From Leadbetterella sp964563435 (GTDB taxonomy: Bacteria > Bacteroidota > Bacteroidia > Cytophagales > Spirosomataceae): 64,000 nucleotides of DNA. Shown in pieces: positions 1-8,315 of the stretch. The stretch is from the NCBI GenBank assembly GCA_964563435.1, contig CAZLXI010000007.1, forward strand, positions 102,194-166,193. The letters run 5' to 3'. Position numbers and translations under genes: made by a program. Below the pieces are notes generated by a model. It saw nothing but the letters and a program-made list of their open reading frames with translations. It made no database searches and had not been told where the DNA came from. Position 1 is the stretch's first letter, and each line of letters opens with the position of its first letter.

Positions 1-625
1 TCGTAGTGGGCAGAAATTTGCCGTATTTGGTTAGAATCTGTTCAAGCTTAAATTCCTCCAGAAAGTCTTCCGAATCTTCGGCAATATGGAGGATCACGTC
101 TGTGCCTCTTTCGGCCCTTTCAGCGGGGGAGATCTCAAATTCCGTGCTGCCGTCGCTGAACCATCTTACAGCCTGCGCGCCAGCCTGGGGCGCACCAGCC
201 TGGAAAGACCGGGTGATGATCTCTACCTCTTTAGCCACCATAAAGGCGGAGTAAAAGCCCAGACCGAATTGCCCGATAATATTGCCTTTCTCGGATTCCT
301 GCTGGTATTTCTCCACAAACTCTTTGGCTCCCGAGAAGGCGATCTGGTTGATGTATTTCTTCACCTCATCGGCGGTCATACCGATACCGTTATCCGAAAT
401 GGTGATGGTTTTGGCATCTTTGTCGAATGACACCTTTACCTTCAGCTCGCCCAGTTCTCCGTCAAACTGGCCAATGGATGAAAGTTTCTGAAGCTTCTGA
501 GTAGCATCTACCGCATTTGAAACCAGCTCTCTCAGGAAGATCTCATGGTCGGAATACAGGAATTTCTTAATGATCGGGAAAATGTTCTCGGTATTGATCG
601 AAATCGTACCTTTTTCAGTTGTCAT
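1..625 (-). CDS. htpG: Molecular chaperone HtpG (Hsp90), N-terminal part
   Basis: Cytosolic Hsp90 chaperone that folds and stabilises client proteins in an ATP-driven clamp cycle. Only the first 208 residues are in the window; the gene continues past the left edge. The reading frame shows the GHKL ATPase fold: RELVSNAVDA (about 32-41, with the catalytic Glu and Mg-binding Asn), DNGIGM (78-83) and GQFGLGFYSAF (118-128). The start at 625 gives MTTEKGTI, the usual HtpG opening. Around residues 142-152 the frame carries a short near-repeat (QAGAPQAGAQA) that looks like a small in-frame duplication. The upstream neighbour is the thioesterase gene on the same strand, 88 bases away. Identification is certain from the motifs. 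Confidence 0.96.
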   Translation of the reverse strand, partial: MTTEKGTISINTENIFPIIKKFLYSDHEIFLRELVSNAVDATQKLQKLSSIGQFDGELGELKVKVSFDKDAKTITISDNGIGMTADEVKKYINQIAFSGAKEFVEKYQQESEKGNIIGQFGLGFYSAFMVAKEVEIITRSFQAGAPQAGAQAVRWFSDGSTEFEISPAERAERGTDVILHIAEDSEDFLEEFKLEQILTKYGKFLPTT

Positions 626-713
626 AATGTATATCTTGATTTAACAAAAATTCTTGTCAGGGATCAATCAAACGGCATTCCAACCGATTAAAATATGACA
701 ATTTGGCAGAATT

Positions 714-1109
714 CTATTTCCCTGCCAGCCGGTCTTTGGTATACTCGATCTTCGTTTTTCCGTGCGGTGCAGGATTTCCGTCCTCATCCAAAGCCACCAT
801 CACGATCTTTTCGATGCGGATGATGGTCTGGAGCGTCATTTTGTTACGCACCTCACAGGCTAAGGTCAGCGAGCTGGTGCCGAACCGGGTTGCCAGGATC
901 CCGATCTCAACGATGTCACCCTGTCGGGCAGAACTCACGAAGTTGATCTCTGACATATACTTGGTCACACATCGGGGGTTTTCCAGCTGGATGATGGCAT
1001 ACAGGGCGGCTTCCTCATCGATCCATTCCAGGAGACGGCCGCCAAAGAGGGACTGATTGGGATTCAGGTCCTCCGGTTTGATCCATTTTCGGGTATGAAA
1101 ATTCATCAT
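714..1109 (-). CDS. Acyl-CoA thioesterase, hotdog fold
   Basis: Predicted cytosolic acyl-CoA hydrolase of the YciA/BACH hotdog family, which splits acyl-CoA to free acid and CoA. The 131-residue protein has the family signature NPNQSLFGG followed by WIDEEAAL (about 16-35), where the Asn and the Asp of WIDE are the expected catalytic residues, and a central FVSSARQGDIVEI strand-turn typical of the fold. Length matches single-hotdog members. It starts 3 bases after the folD stop, so it is most likely the last gene of the DivIVA-folB-MFS-folD transcript. The chain length it prefers cannot be read from sequence. Two adjacent ATG codons are possible starts. Confidence 0.88.
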   Translation of the reverse strand: MMNFHTRKWIKPEDLNPNQSLFGGRLLEWIDEEAALYAIIQLENPRCVTKYMSEINFVSSARQGDIVEIGILATRFGTSSLTLACEVRNKMTLQTIIRIEKIVMVALDEDGNPAPHGKTKIEYTKDRLAGK

Positions 1110-1112
1110 AGA

Positions 1113-1994
1113 TTATCCGTATATTTCTTTTTTACAGGCCAGCAGGGTATTGTACATCAAAGCGGCTACGGTCATCAGGCCCACACCACCCGGTACAGGG
1201 GTGATGTAGGATGCTTTAGGAGCCACTTCATCAAAAGCCACATCTCCTTTCAGGGCAAACCCCGACTTCCGGGAGGGGTCTGCCACCCGGGTCAGGCCCA
1301 CATCGATCACCACGGCACCTTCTTTGACCATGTCGGCGGTAATAAAACCGGGTTTACCCAATGCGGCGATCAGGATGTCGGCCTGCAGGCAGATCTCTTT
1401 GATATTCCGGGTCTTGCTGTGGGCGAGGGTAACGGTACTGTTGCCGGGGTAGGCATTCCGCTCCATCAGCAGGCTCATGGGCAGGCCCACGATCTGGCTT
1501 CTTCCTACCACTACGCAGTGCATGCCCGAAGTTTGAATGTTATAGCGTTTGATCAGTTCCAGCACACCGAAAGGCGTAGCGGAGACGTAAGCGGGCAGAC
1601 CTTTGGCCATACGGCCCACATTGATCGGGTGGAAGCCGTCCACGTCTTTTTTCGGGTCTATGGCTTCAATGACCTTATCTACATTAATATGGTCCGGAAG
1701 CGGAAGCTGTACGATAAACCCGTCGATATCCTCGTCGCGGTTAAGGGTGTCAATGATGGCCAGCACCTCCTCTTCCGTGGTGGAGCGGTCTCTTCTGACC
1801 AGGGTAGATTTAAAGCCGATCTCCTCACAGGAGCGGATCTTGCTGGCCACGTAGGTCTCTGAAGCACCGTTGTCACCAATGAGGATGGCGGCCAGATGGG
1901 GGATCTTACCTCCGGCCGACCGGATACTGTCCACTTCCTGCTTCAATTCGGCCTTTACCTGGCCGGAGATTAATTTCCCGTCAATGATAGTCAT
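1113..1994 (-). CDS. folD: Bifunctional methylenetetrahydrofolate dehydrogenase/cyclohydrolase FolD
   Basis: Cytosolic one-carbon enzyme that oxidises 5,10-methylene-THF to methenyl-THF with NADP and hydrolyses it to 10-formyl-THF. The 293-residue protein has the usual length. Visible motifs: YVASKIRSCEEIG (about 49-61, with the catalytic Tyr and Lys), QLPLPDHI (about 95-102), and the Rossmann signature VVGRSQIVGLPMSLLM (about 162-177), then PVPGGVGLMT near the C-terminus. Its first four bases overlap the end of the upstream MFS gene (ATGA), which implies translational coupling. Together with folB four genes upstream in the same transcript it forms a small folate cluster. Confidence 0.97.
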   Translation of the reverse strand: MTIIDGKLISGQVKAELKQEVDSIRSAGGKIPHLAAILIGDNGASETYVASKIRSCEEIGFKSTLVRRDRSTTEEEVLAIIDTLNRDEDIDGFIVQLPLPDHINVDKVIEAIDPKKDVDGFHPINVGRMAKGLPAYVSATPFGVLELIKRYNIQTSGMHCVVVGRSQIVGLPMSLLMERNAYPGNSTVTLAHSKTRNIKEICLQADILIAALGKPGFITADMVKEGAVVIDVGLTRVADPSRKSGFALKGDVAFDEVAPKASYITPVPGGVGLMTVAALMYNTLLACKKEIYG

Positions 1995-3169
1995 TCTTGT
2001 ATAGTAGAAACTGAATGTTTTCGTTTATAGATCACTAAGTAAATAAGGGCCGTGCTCACTACTGCGGTTGTAAAAATAAACGATGCCGGAAGATTTTCCA
2101 CCCTGTTCTGGTATATAAAAGTGGGAAGAAGCGCTCCGAGGCCTATCCCCGCCTCCAGGGCAATGTACATAGTGGCCACTGCTTTCCCCCTGTTTTCTTC
2201 CGCACAGAGATCAATGGTCCAGGCCTGCGTAATGGGGGAAACAATCCCGTTTCCTATTCCGAACAGAACGCCCGAAAGCGTCAGCAGCCGGATTTCCCGG
2301 GTATATACAAGGCATACCAGCGACAGGATCATGAACAGGCAGCCGATGATCAGCACATTCGGCCGGCCTTTTTTATCCGACCAGCGCCCGGCAATAACCC
2401 GGATGCCGATCGAAGCCAGCGTATAGACCAGAAAGTAAAATCCTTTGTTCTTCAGCCCTATGCTTTTGCTAAGGTCGGGGATGAGGGTGATCACCGCTCC
2501 GTAGGAGAACAGGCAGAAGAATACCACCACTACCACCGGCATAACGCTTCCGTCAAAGATCTCATGCCGGTTAATCTTCAGCAGCGACCACCGGAAGGCT
2601 TCCTTACGCGGAGCTGGCAGGGTCTCTTTCATGTTGATCAGGATGGCAATGGAAAGAAAGGATAAGACCGAGGAGGTATAAAATAAGATATTAAAATCAA
2701 AATGCTGTACGATCCATCCGCCCAGGAAAGGTCCGAAGGCCATTCCCAGACTTCCGATCAGCCCGTGAATTCCCATCGATTCGCCCCGCCGGTTAAAAGG
2801 TACAATGTCGGCAATGTAAGCGGCGGTTCCGGTAGGTTTAAAACCGGTGGAAAAGCCGTGCACCAGCCGGAGCAGCAGAAACGGGAGGATGGTGGTGGTC
2901 ACCGGGTAGAGAAACCCGCATACAAAACAAACCAGCGAGCCGAAGGCCATCACCGGTACCCGGCCCACCGTATCAGAAAGCTTACCGCTGAAAGGCCGTG
3001 ATACGCCGGCCGTAAGTGTAAACAGGGCAATGATCAGTCCTTTGAACTCCCCGCCGCCCATCTTTGAAAGGTAATCGGGCAGCTCGGGGATGAGCATATT
3101 AAAGCTTGAAAAAAACAAGAATGAGCTGGCACAAAGCAGCCAAAACTGAAGGGTATAAACGCGATTCAA
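1991..3169 (-). CDS. MFS transporter, DHA1-like
   Basis: Inner-membrane major facilitator of 392 residues with about 12 hydrophobic segments. The loop motif between TM2 and TM3 (GKLSDTVGRVPVM, about 61-73) is the MFS signature, and RLVHGFSTGFKPTGTAAYIAD in TM4 resembles drug/metabolite exporters of the DHA1 type. A second, half-repeat copy of the loop motif is seen as GRWSDKKGRPNVL in the middle of the protein. Both ends overlap neighbours by four bases (folB upstream, folD downstream), so it is translated together with folate genes. The substrate is unknown; the context allows a pterin or folate-related compound but does not prove it. Confidence 0.88.
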   Translation of the reverse strand: MNRVYTLQFWLLCASSFLFFSSFNMLIPELPDYLSKMGGGEFKGLIIALFTLTAGVSRPFSGKLSDTVGRVPVMAFGSLVCFVCGFLYPVTTTILPFLLLRLVHGFSTGFKPTGTAAYIADIVPFNRRGESMGIHGLIGSLGMAFGPFLGGWIVQHFDFNILFYTSSVLSFLSIAILINMKETLPAPRKEAFRWSLLKINRHEIFDGSVMPVVVVVFFCLFSYGAVITLIPDLSKSIGLKNKGFYFLVYTLASIGIRVIAGRWSDKKGRPNVLIIGCLFMILSLVCLVYTREIRLLTLSGVLFGIGNGIVSPITQAWTIDLCAEENRGKAVATMYIALEAGIGLGALLPTFIYQNRVENLPASFIFTTAVVSTALIYLVIYKRKHSVSTIQE

Positions 3170-3528
3170 TGAATAAAGCTTTCTTCTAAAGTGATTTTTG
3201 AGCGGTACATTATTCCCCCCACCGGCGGATTAAACTTGGAAACGTGCAGGGTAACTTTGGTGATGCCGGTAAATTCTTCCTTTAAGCGGCGGGCGATCCG
3301 GTAACCTATGTGCTCCAGCAGCCTGCTCCTGGTCTGCATTTCTTCTGCCACGATGGTGTATACTCTTCCGTAATCGACGGTATCTGAAATGTCGTCTGAC
3401 AAGCCGGATGCCCGGAGATCGGTTTCTATGCAGATATCCACACCGTATCGGTTCCCCGTTTTCTGTTCTTCGTCGCTCAACCCGTGCCAGGCGAAGAACT
3501 CCATGCCCTCCAGCGTTATTTGTCCCAT
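3166..3528 (-). CDS. folB: Dihydroneopterin aldolase FolB
   Basis: Cytosolic enzyme of folate synthesis that cleaves 7,8-dihydroneopterin to 6-hydroxymethyl-dihydropterin and glycolaldehyde. The 120-residue protein begins ITLEGMEFFAWHGLSDEEQ, the classic FolB N-terminus with the conserved Glu and WHG; the C-terminal VTLHVSKFNPPVGG holds the catalytic Lys and the pterin-contacting segment. Length is typical. Its ATG shares one base with the stop of the upstream DivIVA gene (TGATG type) and its stop overlaps the MFS start by four bases, so all are read from one mRNA. Confidence 0.95.
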   Translation of the reverse strand: MGQITLEGMEFFAWHGLSDEEQKTGNRYGVDICIETDLRASGLSDDISDTVDYGRVYTIVAEEMQTRSRLLEHIGYRIARRLKEEFTGITKVTLHVSKFNPPVGGIMYRSKITLEESFIH

Positions 3529-4673
3529 CAGATGCTGTCGAAAAACGAGCCGCTTTTTGGGGTTTCCCCGTTATCGGTCTGCTCTGATTTTTCTACCATG
3601 GCCTTCCGTATAGCGGCCTTCACTTTATTGACCTTGTCCAGCATCTCCTCTGTATTGGCACCGTCTACGCCGGGCGGGGTCTGCGGCCGCCCGGCGATCA
3701 GCCGGGCCTTCAGCTCTTCCAGCTTATCCCACTGCCCGTTTTCGGCCATCAGCGCCTGCTCGTTCCAGGTGCCAGGATCATGGGCGGCAAAATGCGGTCC
3801 GGCAGCTGTCAATATATCTTTCAGCCGATACTCCGGCGTAGTGGCCAGCGTTCGGAAATCCATAATTCCGGCATTATTCAGCACTTCCCTGATCTTGGGG
3901 CCTATACCTTCTATCACTTCCAGGTTGGTCTTGTCATCGGTCAGTTCCAGGCTGATGGCGTTAACGGCCGACGGGATACTTACCCCGCTGGAATAATCAT
4001 CTTCTATTTTCTCACTGGTTTCCCGGAAGAAGTCTACCGTTTCTTCTTTGGAATCAGCCACAGGGGCTTTTTCCTCTGCAGGTGCCGGCAAATCAGCGGA
4101 ATCCGTATCGTTTAGCAGATCGGTCAGCTCACTGTGGTATAGCTTTAACCGGGACAACAGATCATTCTTTTTCTTTTCCAGGAGGTTATATCGGCTGTCC
4201 AGCTCGGCAATTTCCAACTCTGATGTTTTCTGAATGTCTTTCGCTTTGCTTTCGGCCTCGTTCACCAGTTGCTTACCCGTATTTTCCGCTTCACGGATGA
4301 TCTGATCCGCCTTCCGGGTGGCTTCTTCCAGTTTCTTATCCGCTTCCAGGCTGGCCTTCTGTATCGTTTGGGAAGCTTCGAGCCGGGCCGTTTCCACTTT
4401 TTTGGTGGCTTCGGCATTGGCGGTTTCCGCGATCCGCGAGCTGGTATCTTCCGCCGTTCTCAACGTCTTGATCAGCGTCATTTCCACGTCCCTGAGCTTA
4501 GATGCTTCCTTCTCCGCTATGTCCAGCTGCATCTTTAACATCTTTGTCTCATTAAACATTCTATCCCATTCCTGGGCTATATCCGACAGGAAGTTATGGA
4601 CCTCCTCCACGTTGTATCCCCTGAAAGATCTCTCAAATTCGTGCTGCTTAATTTCTAAAGAAGTGATTCTCAT
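3528..4673 (-). CDS. DivIVA-domain coiled-coil protein with C-terminal helix-hairpin-helix domain
   Basis: A 381-residue three-part protein. Residues 1-60 match the DivIVA N-terminal domain (ITSLEIKQHEFERSFRGY, then VEEVHNFL), which in other bacteria binds curved membrane. Residues about 60-190 are a long Ala/Glu/Lys coiled coil. After a Pro/Glu-rich linker, residues about 270-350 hold a helix-hairpin-helix module beginning VIEGIGPKIREVLNNAGI and followed by AAGPHFAAHDPGTW, a module also found appended to other proteins. The start at 4673 (MRITSLEI) is preferred over an ATG 24 codons upstream because family similarity begins there. First gene of the folB-folD operon. Role in cell shape or division is inference. 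Confidence 0.85.
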   Translation of the reverse strand: MRITSLEIKQHEFERSFRGYNVEEVHNFLSDIAQEWDRMFNETKMLKMQLDIAEKEASKLRDVEMTLIKTLRTAEDTSSRIAETANAEATKKVETARLEASQTIQKASLEADKKLEEATRKADQIIREAENTGKQLVNEAESKAKDIQKTSELEIAELDSRYNLLEKKKNDLLSRLKLYHSELTDLLNDTDSADLPAPAEEKAPVADSKEETVDFFRETSEKIEDDYSSGVSIPSAVNAISLELTDDKTNLEVIEGIGPKIREVLNNAGIMDFRTLATTPEYRLKDILTAAGPHFAAHDPGTWNEQALMAENGQWDKLEELKARLIAGRPQTPPGVDGANTEEMLDKVNKVKAAIRKAMVEKSEQTDNGETPKSGSFFDSI

Positions 4674-4833
4674 TTCTACTAATTTATTAAAGGAACGGTT
4701 ATGTTTAGACGGAAATTTAATTATAAAGTGACATATCACCTGCACTTAATAACGAGACAACTCATGTTCTAAGCACAAAATAACGAAAAAATACTATTAA
4801 ATTAAAATATGTGATTTCTTTGCTTCGCAAAAA

Positions 4834-5727
4834 TCAAAACAGCGTCCACTCCGAAATTGTGCGGTCGTCACTCCCCGAAAACAACCGTTGGGTATTTTCG
4901 TTCCACCACAGGCGGTTGACGGAGGTGCCGTGGGAAGCAAATTTTCCTTTGTCAATGACCTTCAAAAGCTGCAGGCTGTTAATGTCCCATATTTTTATAG
5001 CCTTGTCCATACTGCATGACGCCAGGAGAGAGGTGCCTTTTAAAGGCAGGATATGATTAATGGCATAGTTATGTGCCGGTATGGCAGCGGCTGACAGATA
5101 GTCCAGCGTACTGTCCCATACCCGTATGTGGGCATCCCTGCCGCTGGAGATCAGGTATTGTTCATACCAGGCCAGGGTAAATACGGAGTTGGAGTGGGCC
5201 TGGATGGTTTTTTTCAGCTCCAGTGTGTCCAGGTCATAGATACGGATGCAATGATCAGATGAGCCGGCGGCAAACTCGCCCGATTGCTCATTTACAGCAA
5301 TGGCCCGAACGCTTTTAGCAGATACCTGCAAGTGCCGGATAAACGTATTCTGCCGGTTATCAATTACATGGATGTAGCCCAGGCTGTTGCCTGCCAGGGT
5401 TTTACTACCGGCCGATACGATAGAGAAAACAGACACTTTTCCGAGCTTCAGAAAAGTCTCCACCTTTTTCCTTTCGGTATCGATCAGGTGTATGCCCTCT
5501 GAGTTTTCACCCAGCCAGATTCTGCCTTGTTCCCTGCGGTGTTCAAAGGCATATACGGGATGATTCACCCGCGCCACAGGCACGCCCTCCGCCGGTGAGA
5601 TCCACTCCACGAGGTAGCCGTCGCCCGACGACGAGAGAAACCGTTCCGCCGTAATGCCCTCCGCCAGATCGTAAACGCTGTCCTTATGGCCTTTGTAGGT
5701 AGCTGCCTTATTAATTTCAAATTTCAT
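4834..5727 (-). CDS. WD40 repeat protein
   Basis: A 297-residue protein made of about six or seven WD40 repeats, hence one beta-propeller. Repeat ends of the WD form are visible: IRVWDSTLDY and IKIWDINSLQ, with GH-type openings such as YKGHKDSVYDLAEG at residues 8-21 and recurring GS.D segments (GSSDHCIRIYD, GSDDRTISEW). There is no signal peptide, so it is expected in the cytosol as a protein-binding scaffold. The start at 5727 (MKFEINKA) is favoured over an ATG five codons earlier because it lies downstream of a good promoter match at 5771-5801. The divergent neighbour is a phosphopantetheinyl transferase. The specific partner is unknown. Confidence 0.87.
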   Translation of the reverse strand: MKFEINKAATYKGHKDSVYDLAEGITAERFLSSSGDGYLVEWISPAEGVPVARVNHPVYAFEHRREQGRIWLGENSEGIHLIDTERKKVETFLKLGKVSVFSIVSAGSKTLAGNSLGYIHVIDNRQNTFIRHLQVSAKSVRAIAVNEQSGEFAAGSSDHCIRIYDLDTLELKKTIQAHSNSVFTLAWYEQYLISSGRDAHIRVWDSTLDYLSAAAIPAHNYAINHILPLKGTSLLASCSMDKAIKIWDINSLQLLKVIDKGKFASHGTSVNRLWWNENTQRLFSGSDDRTISEWTLF

Positions 5728-5770
5728 TTGTACACTACACAATATGTGGTTTAATTGCTGAAATTTTGAA

Positions 5771-5801
5771 CAAAGGTAAATTTAATGTCTCTTTTTAGCA
5801 A
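5771..5801 (-). promoter_or_regulatory. Bacteroidota-type promoter for the WD40 gene
   Basis: On the minus strand TACCTTTG (5778 to 5771) fits the -7 consensus TAnnTTTG, and TTG (5801 to 5799) lies 20 bases upstream at the -33 position. It overlaps the start of the divergent phosphopantetheinyl transferase gene. Confidence 0.45.
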
Positions 5802-6408
5802 TATAAAGCTGGATAACGGCTTACAAATCGTGGTATGGAATCTTACGGAAACGTTAGAGGACCTGGTGGAGCTGACCTCCCTGACGGATGAGGAAAGGGA
5901 AAACTGGGCGGCCATTTCCGTTCCTTCCAAAAAACGGGAGTTTCTTGCCGGGAAATACGTGTTGGAAAGGGCGTGTGCCCTGCTGAACATCGCTTACCGC
6001 GGAGTGGAGAAAGATGAGAACGGAAAACCTCACCTGGCCGGGCGTGAATACGAGATCTCCCTGACCCACACCGAAGATTTTATAGCGGTGGTATTTTCCC
6101 GGTATTCCGCCGTGGGAATAGACCTGGAAAAGCCCCGGGAACAGATCTTTCGGATACTCCCCCGGCTCTACTCACCGGAAGAAGTGGCCGCAGTGAACGG
6201 AGACCTCGACACGGCCACCATCTACTGGTCGGCCAAAGAAGCCCTCTACAAACTATACGGCAAAAGAGCCGTGGATTTCCGAAAACACCTGAAGCTTTAT
6301 GGAAGTGACAGCGATCTGGAAGGACTGATCGATATTAACAGTACCCGTATCCATTGCCGCTTCTACATCACCCGCATCGAGGAATACTACCTCGTAGTTG
6401 CCTACTAA
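5785..6408 (+). CDS. 4'-phosphopantetheinyl transferase superfamily protein
   Basis: Transfers 4'-phosphopantetheine from CoA to a serine of a carrier protein (acyl carrier or peptide synthetase carrier), in the cytosol. The 207-residue, two-lobe protein shows the Sfp/AcpT motifs GIDLE (111-115, Mg-binding Asp and Glu) and WSAKEALYK (148-156). The N-lobe motif REFLAGKYVLERA (51-63) is also typical. The size lies between single-domain AcpS (about 120) and Sfp (about 230). The gene is divergent from the WD40 gene and is followed by convergent ytxJ. Which carrier protein it serves is not shown by the neighbours. Confidence 0.9.
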   Translation: MSLFSNIKLDNGLQIVVWNLTETLEDLVELTSLTDEERENWAAISVPSKKREFLAGKYVLERACALLNIAYRGVEKDENGKPHLAGREYEISLTHTEDFIAVVFSRYSAVGIDLEKPREQIFRILPRLYSPEEVAAVNGDLDTATIYWSAKEALYKLYGKRAVDFRKHLKLYGSDSDLEGLIDINSTRIHCRFYITRIEEYYLVVAY

Positions 6409-6458
6409 ACCGTCTTAAGAATCTTTCTTATCAACCTATCCGGATTTCCTTCTTATGG

Positions 6459-6803
6459 TTAACCCTGAGCCTGTTCCAGGATCTCGCCCAGGTTAATGCC
6501 GTAATGCGACTCATGATAAACCGCCTCCCCGTTCTTCAACAGGATAAACTGCGGCGACTCGTGCTGTATCCCGTATTTATCCACTATGGCGTTGGAGATG
6601 TCACGGTGAGCGATCAGGTCGAGATAATACATTTTTAGCGCTTCCGTACCCTCTGCTTTGGGCCAGTTACGTTCCAGCCGGTCGAGGGCAGTAGCGCTGA
6701 TGGGGCAGCGTGTGCTGTGTTTGAATATGCCTACGGCCGTGTCAACGGACTCTTCGGTCAGTTGGTCCAGTTGAGCGATATCGGTAAGTTTCTGCCAGAT
6801 CAT
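6459..6803 (-). CDS. ytxJ: Bacilliredoxin-like protein YtxJ
   Basis: Small thioredoxin-fold protein of 114 residues that matches the YtxJ/BrxC family, which removes bacillithiol from mixed disulfides on proteins. The key segment is FKHSTRCPIS (27-36) with a single active Cys33 in place of a CxxC pair, followed by the cis-Pro region ESPQFILLKNGEAVYHES. No signal peptide, so it is cytosolic. It lies upstream of nothing obvious: panC is 51 bases further upstream on the same strand. Presence of this family suggests the cell makes bacillithiol; the synthesis genes (bshABC) are not in the window. Confidence 0.88.
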   Translation of the reverse strand: MIWQKLTDIAQLDQLTEESVDTAVGIFKHSTRCPISATALDRLERNWPKAEGTEALKMYYLDLIAHRDISNAIVDKYGIQHESPQFILLKNGEAVYHESHYGINLGEILEQAQG

Positions 6804-6854
6804 TGTAAAAGTTATATAGTATATAACAAGTGTTGGCCTTGGAATGTTTCGTCT

Positions 6855-7682
6855 TCATAAAATGAGATTGTCGATCAGTCGTACGCCGTCGAGATGAGCC
6901 GCTACCACCAGCGCCGTTTTTACTGACGGGTCATATTGCTGAATCCGCTCCAGGTTACTGAAAGCCACCACCTCGTAATACTCCAGGCTGAAATCGGGAT
7001 GCTCACCGTAAGCCGCTGCTATTTCACGCTGAATATCGGCAGGGGAGGTTCCGCTCAGAATCAGATCCTTTCCTTTGAGCAGCGATTGATAAATAAAAGG
7101 GGCCACTACCCGTTTTTCAGGGCTCAGCCGCACGTTCCGTGATGACATCGCCAGGCCGTCGGCTTCCCGTATCGTGTCACAAAAAACGAGCTCGATGCCG
7201 AAGCTGAGGTCACTCACCAGGCGGTTAATCACCGCGCATTGTTGTATATCTTTCAGCCCGAAGTAGGCCCGTTGCGGTCGCACGATGTGAAAAAGCTTGC
7301 TGACCACAATGCCCACGCCGTTGAAATGACCGGGCCGGAAAGCCCCTTCCAGGATTTGCTCCAGCCGTCCGAAGTCCATTTTCAGCACGGCCGGCTCGGG
7401 ATACATTTCCTCAGCCGAAGGCACGAAGACCACATCGCAGCCGGCCTTTTCCAGCCGGTCAAGATCGGCTTCCAGTGTGCGGGGGTAGCGGGCCAGGTCA
7501 TCGGGATTATTAAATTGGGTGGGGTTTACAAAAATACTGGCTACACTTATTTCGTTTTCTATTACGGCCCTTCGTATCAGGGAAATATGACCTTCGTGCA
7601 GGGCACCCATCGTAGGTACGAAACCTACGGAATGACTTTTTATGTAATTTTGCGTCTCAATGACAGTTTCAAATACTTTCAT
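6855..7682 (-). CDS. panC: Pantoate--beta-alanine ligase
   Basis: ATP-dependent ligase that joins D-pantoate to beta-alanine to make pantothenate, the precursor of CoA; cytosolic homodimer. The 275-residue protein carries the HIGH-like motif MGALHEGHISLI (about 25-36), FVNPTQF (about 51-57), the pantoate-binding GHFNGV (about 118-123) and the KMSKS-like segment AMSSRNVRLS (about 178-187). Its start at 7682 lies only 4 bases from the divergent M23 peptidase start at 7687, so the two control regions must overlap the opposite genes. Confidence 0.97.
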   Translation of the reverse strand: MKVFETVIETQNYIKSHSVGFVPTMGALHEGHISLIRRAVIENEISVASIFVNPTQFNNPDDLARYPRTLEADLDRLEKAGCDVVFVPSAEEMYPEPAVLKMDFGRLEQILEGAFRPGHFNGVGIVVSKLFHIVRPQRAYFGLKDIQQCAVINRLVSDLSFGIELVFCDTIREADGLAMSSRNVRLSPEKRVVAPFIYQSLLKGKDLILSGTSPADIQREIAAAYGEHPDFSLEYYEVVAFSNLERIQQYDPSVKTALVVAAHLDGVRLIDNLIL

Positions 7683-7686
7683 ACCG

Positions 7687-8280
7687 ATGTTTTTGAGGAT
7701 CTTAACACTTTTAGCAGGAAGTGTCCATGTTCTGAGCGCCCAATATAGCTATAAAAGCAACGTGGACGATTACTGGGAAAAAGAACTTTCACCACTGACC
7801 GATCTGGGTGAGGTGGTCAGCTATATTCACAACGACCCCTTCAAAAACCTGTTCATCTGTCATATCCCGGCCGGCAACCCGCTGGAAAGAGAGGTGGAGG
7901 TGAACTCCTTCTACGGTGCCCGCAAGCACCCCGTCCATAAAGTGCTCAAATTTCACCGGGGGATAGACCTGGAGGGCAAAACGGGCGAGCATGTGGTTTC
8001 CAGTGGAAACGGCATAGTATTGGAAACAGGCTTTCAGGAAGACCTCGGCTACTTTGTGAAGGTTCGTCATAAGTACGGATTTGAATCTATCTACGGCCAT
8101 TTAAGCAGGATCAGCGTCAAAAAAGGCCAGGAAGTGCAGAAGAACACCCGCATCGGCAGAGTGGGTGCCACCGGCAAAGTCACCGGCCCGCACCTGCATT
8201 ACACACTCAAGAAGAATGGTGAATACCTGGATCCGTTTGATTTTCTTTTTATGAAATTTGAGGAAGAGGTGATGCCTTGA
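7687..8280 (+). CDS. Secreted M23 family metallopeptidase
   Basis: Predicted periplasmic or envelope endopeptidase that cuts peptidoglycan cross-links. From the start at 7687 the 197-residue protein opens with a signal peptide (MFLRILTLLAGSVHVLSA, cut near residue 18). The M23 Zn site is complete: HRGID (His90, Asp94) and GPHLHYTL (His169, His171), with YGHLS at 136-140. An upstream ATG nine codons earlier would place extra residues before the signal peptide and run into panC, so 7687 is chosen. No coiled coil or LysM domain is present. Catalytic competence is likely because all Zn ligands are kept. Confidence 0.9.
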   Translation: MFLRILTLLAGSVHVLSAQYSYKSNVDDYWEKELSPLTDLGEVVSYIHNDPFKNLFICHIPAGNPLEREVEVNSFYGARKHPVHKVLKFHRGIDLEGKTGEHVVSSGNGIVLETGFQEDLGYFVKVRHKYGFESIYGHLSRISVKKGQEVQKNTRIGRVGATGKVTGPHLHYTLKKNGEYLDPFDFLFMKFEEEVMP

Positions 8281-8315
8281 GACTATTACACCTTTCTCTC
8301 GCACCCTTATTATTT

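Noticed and set aside
1095..1862. 255-residue plus-strand frame
   Set aside because: Opposite strand of folD; His-rich nonsense composition and no recognisable domain.
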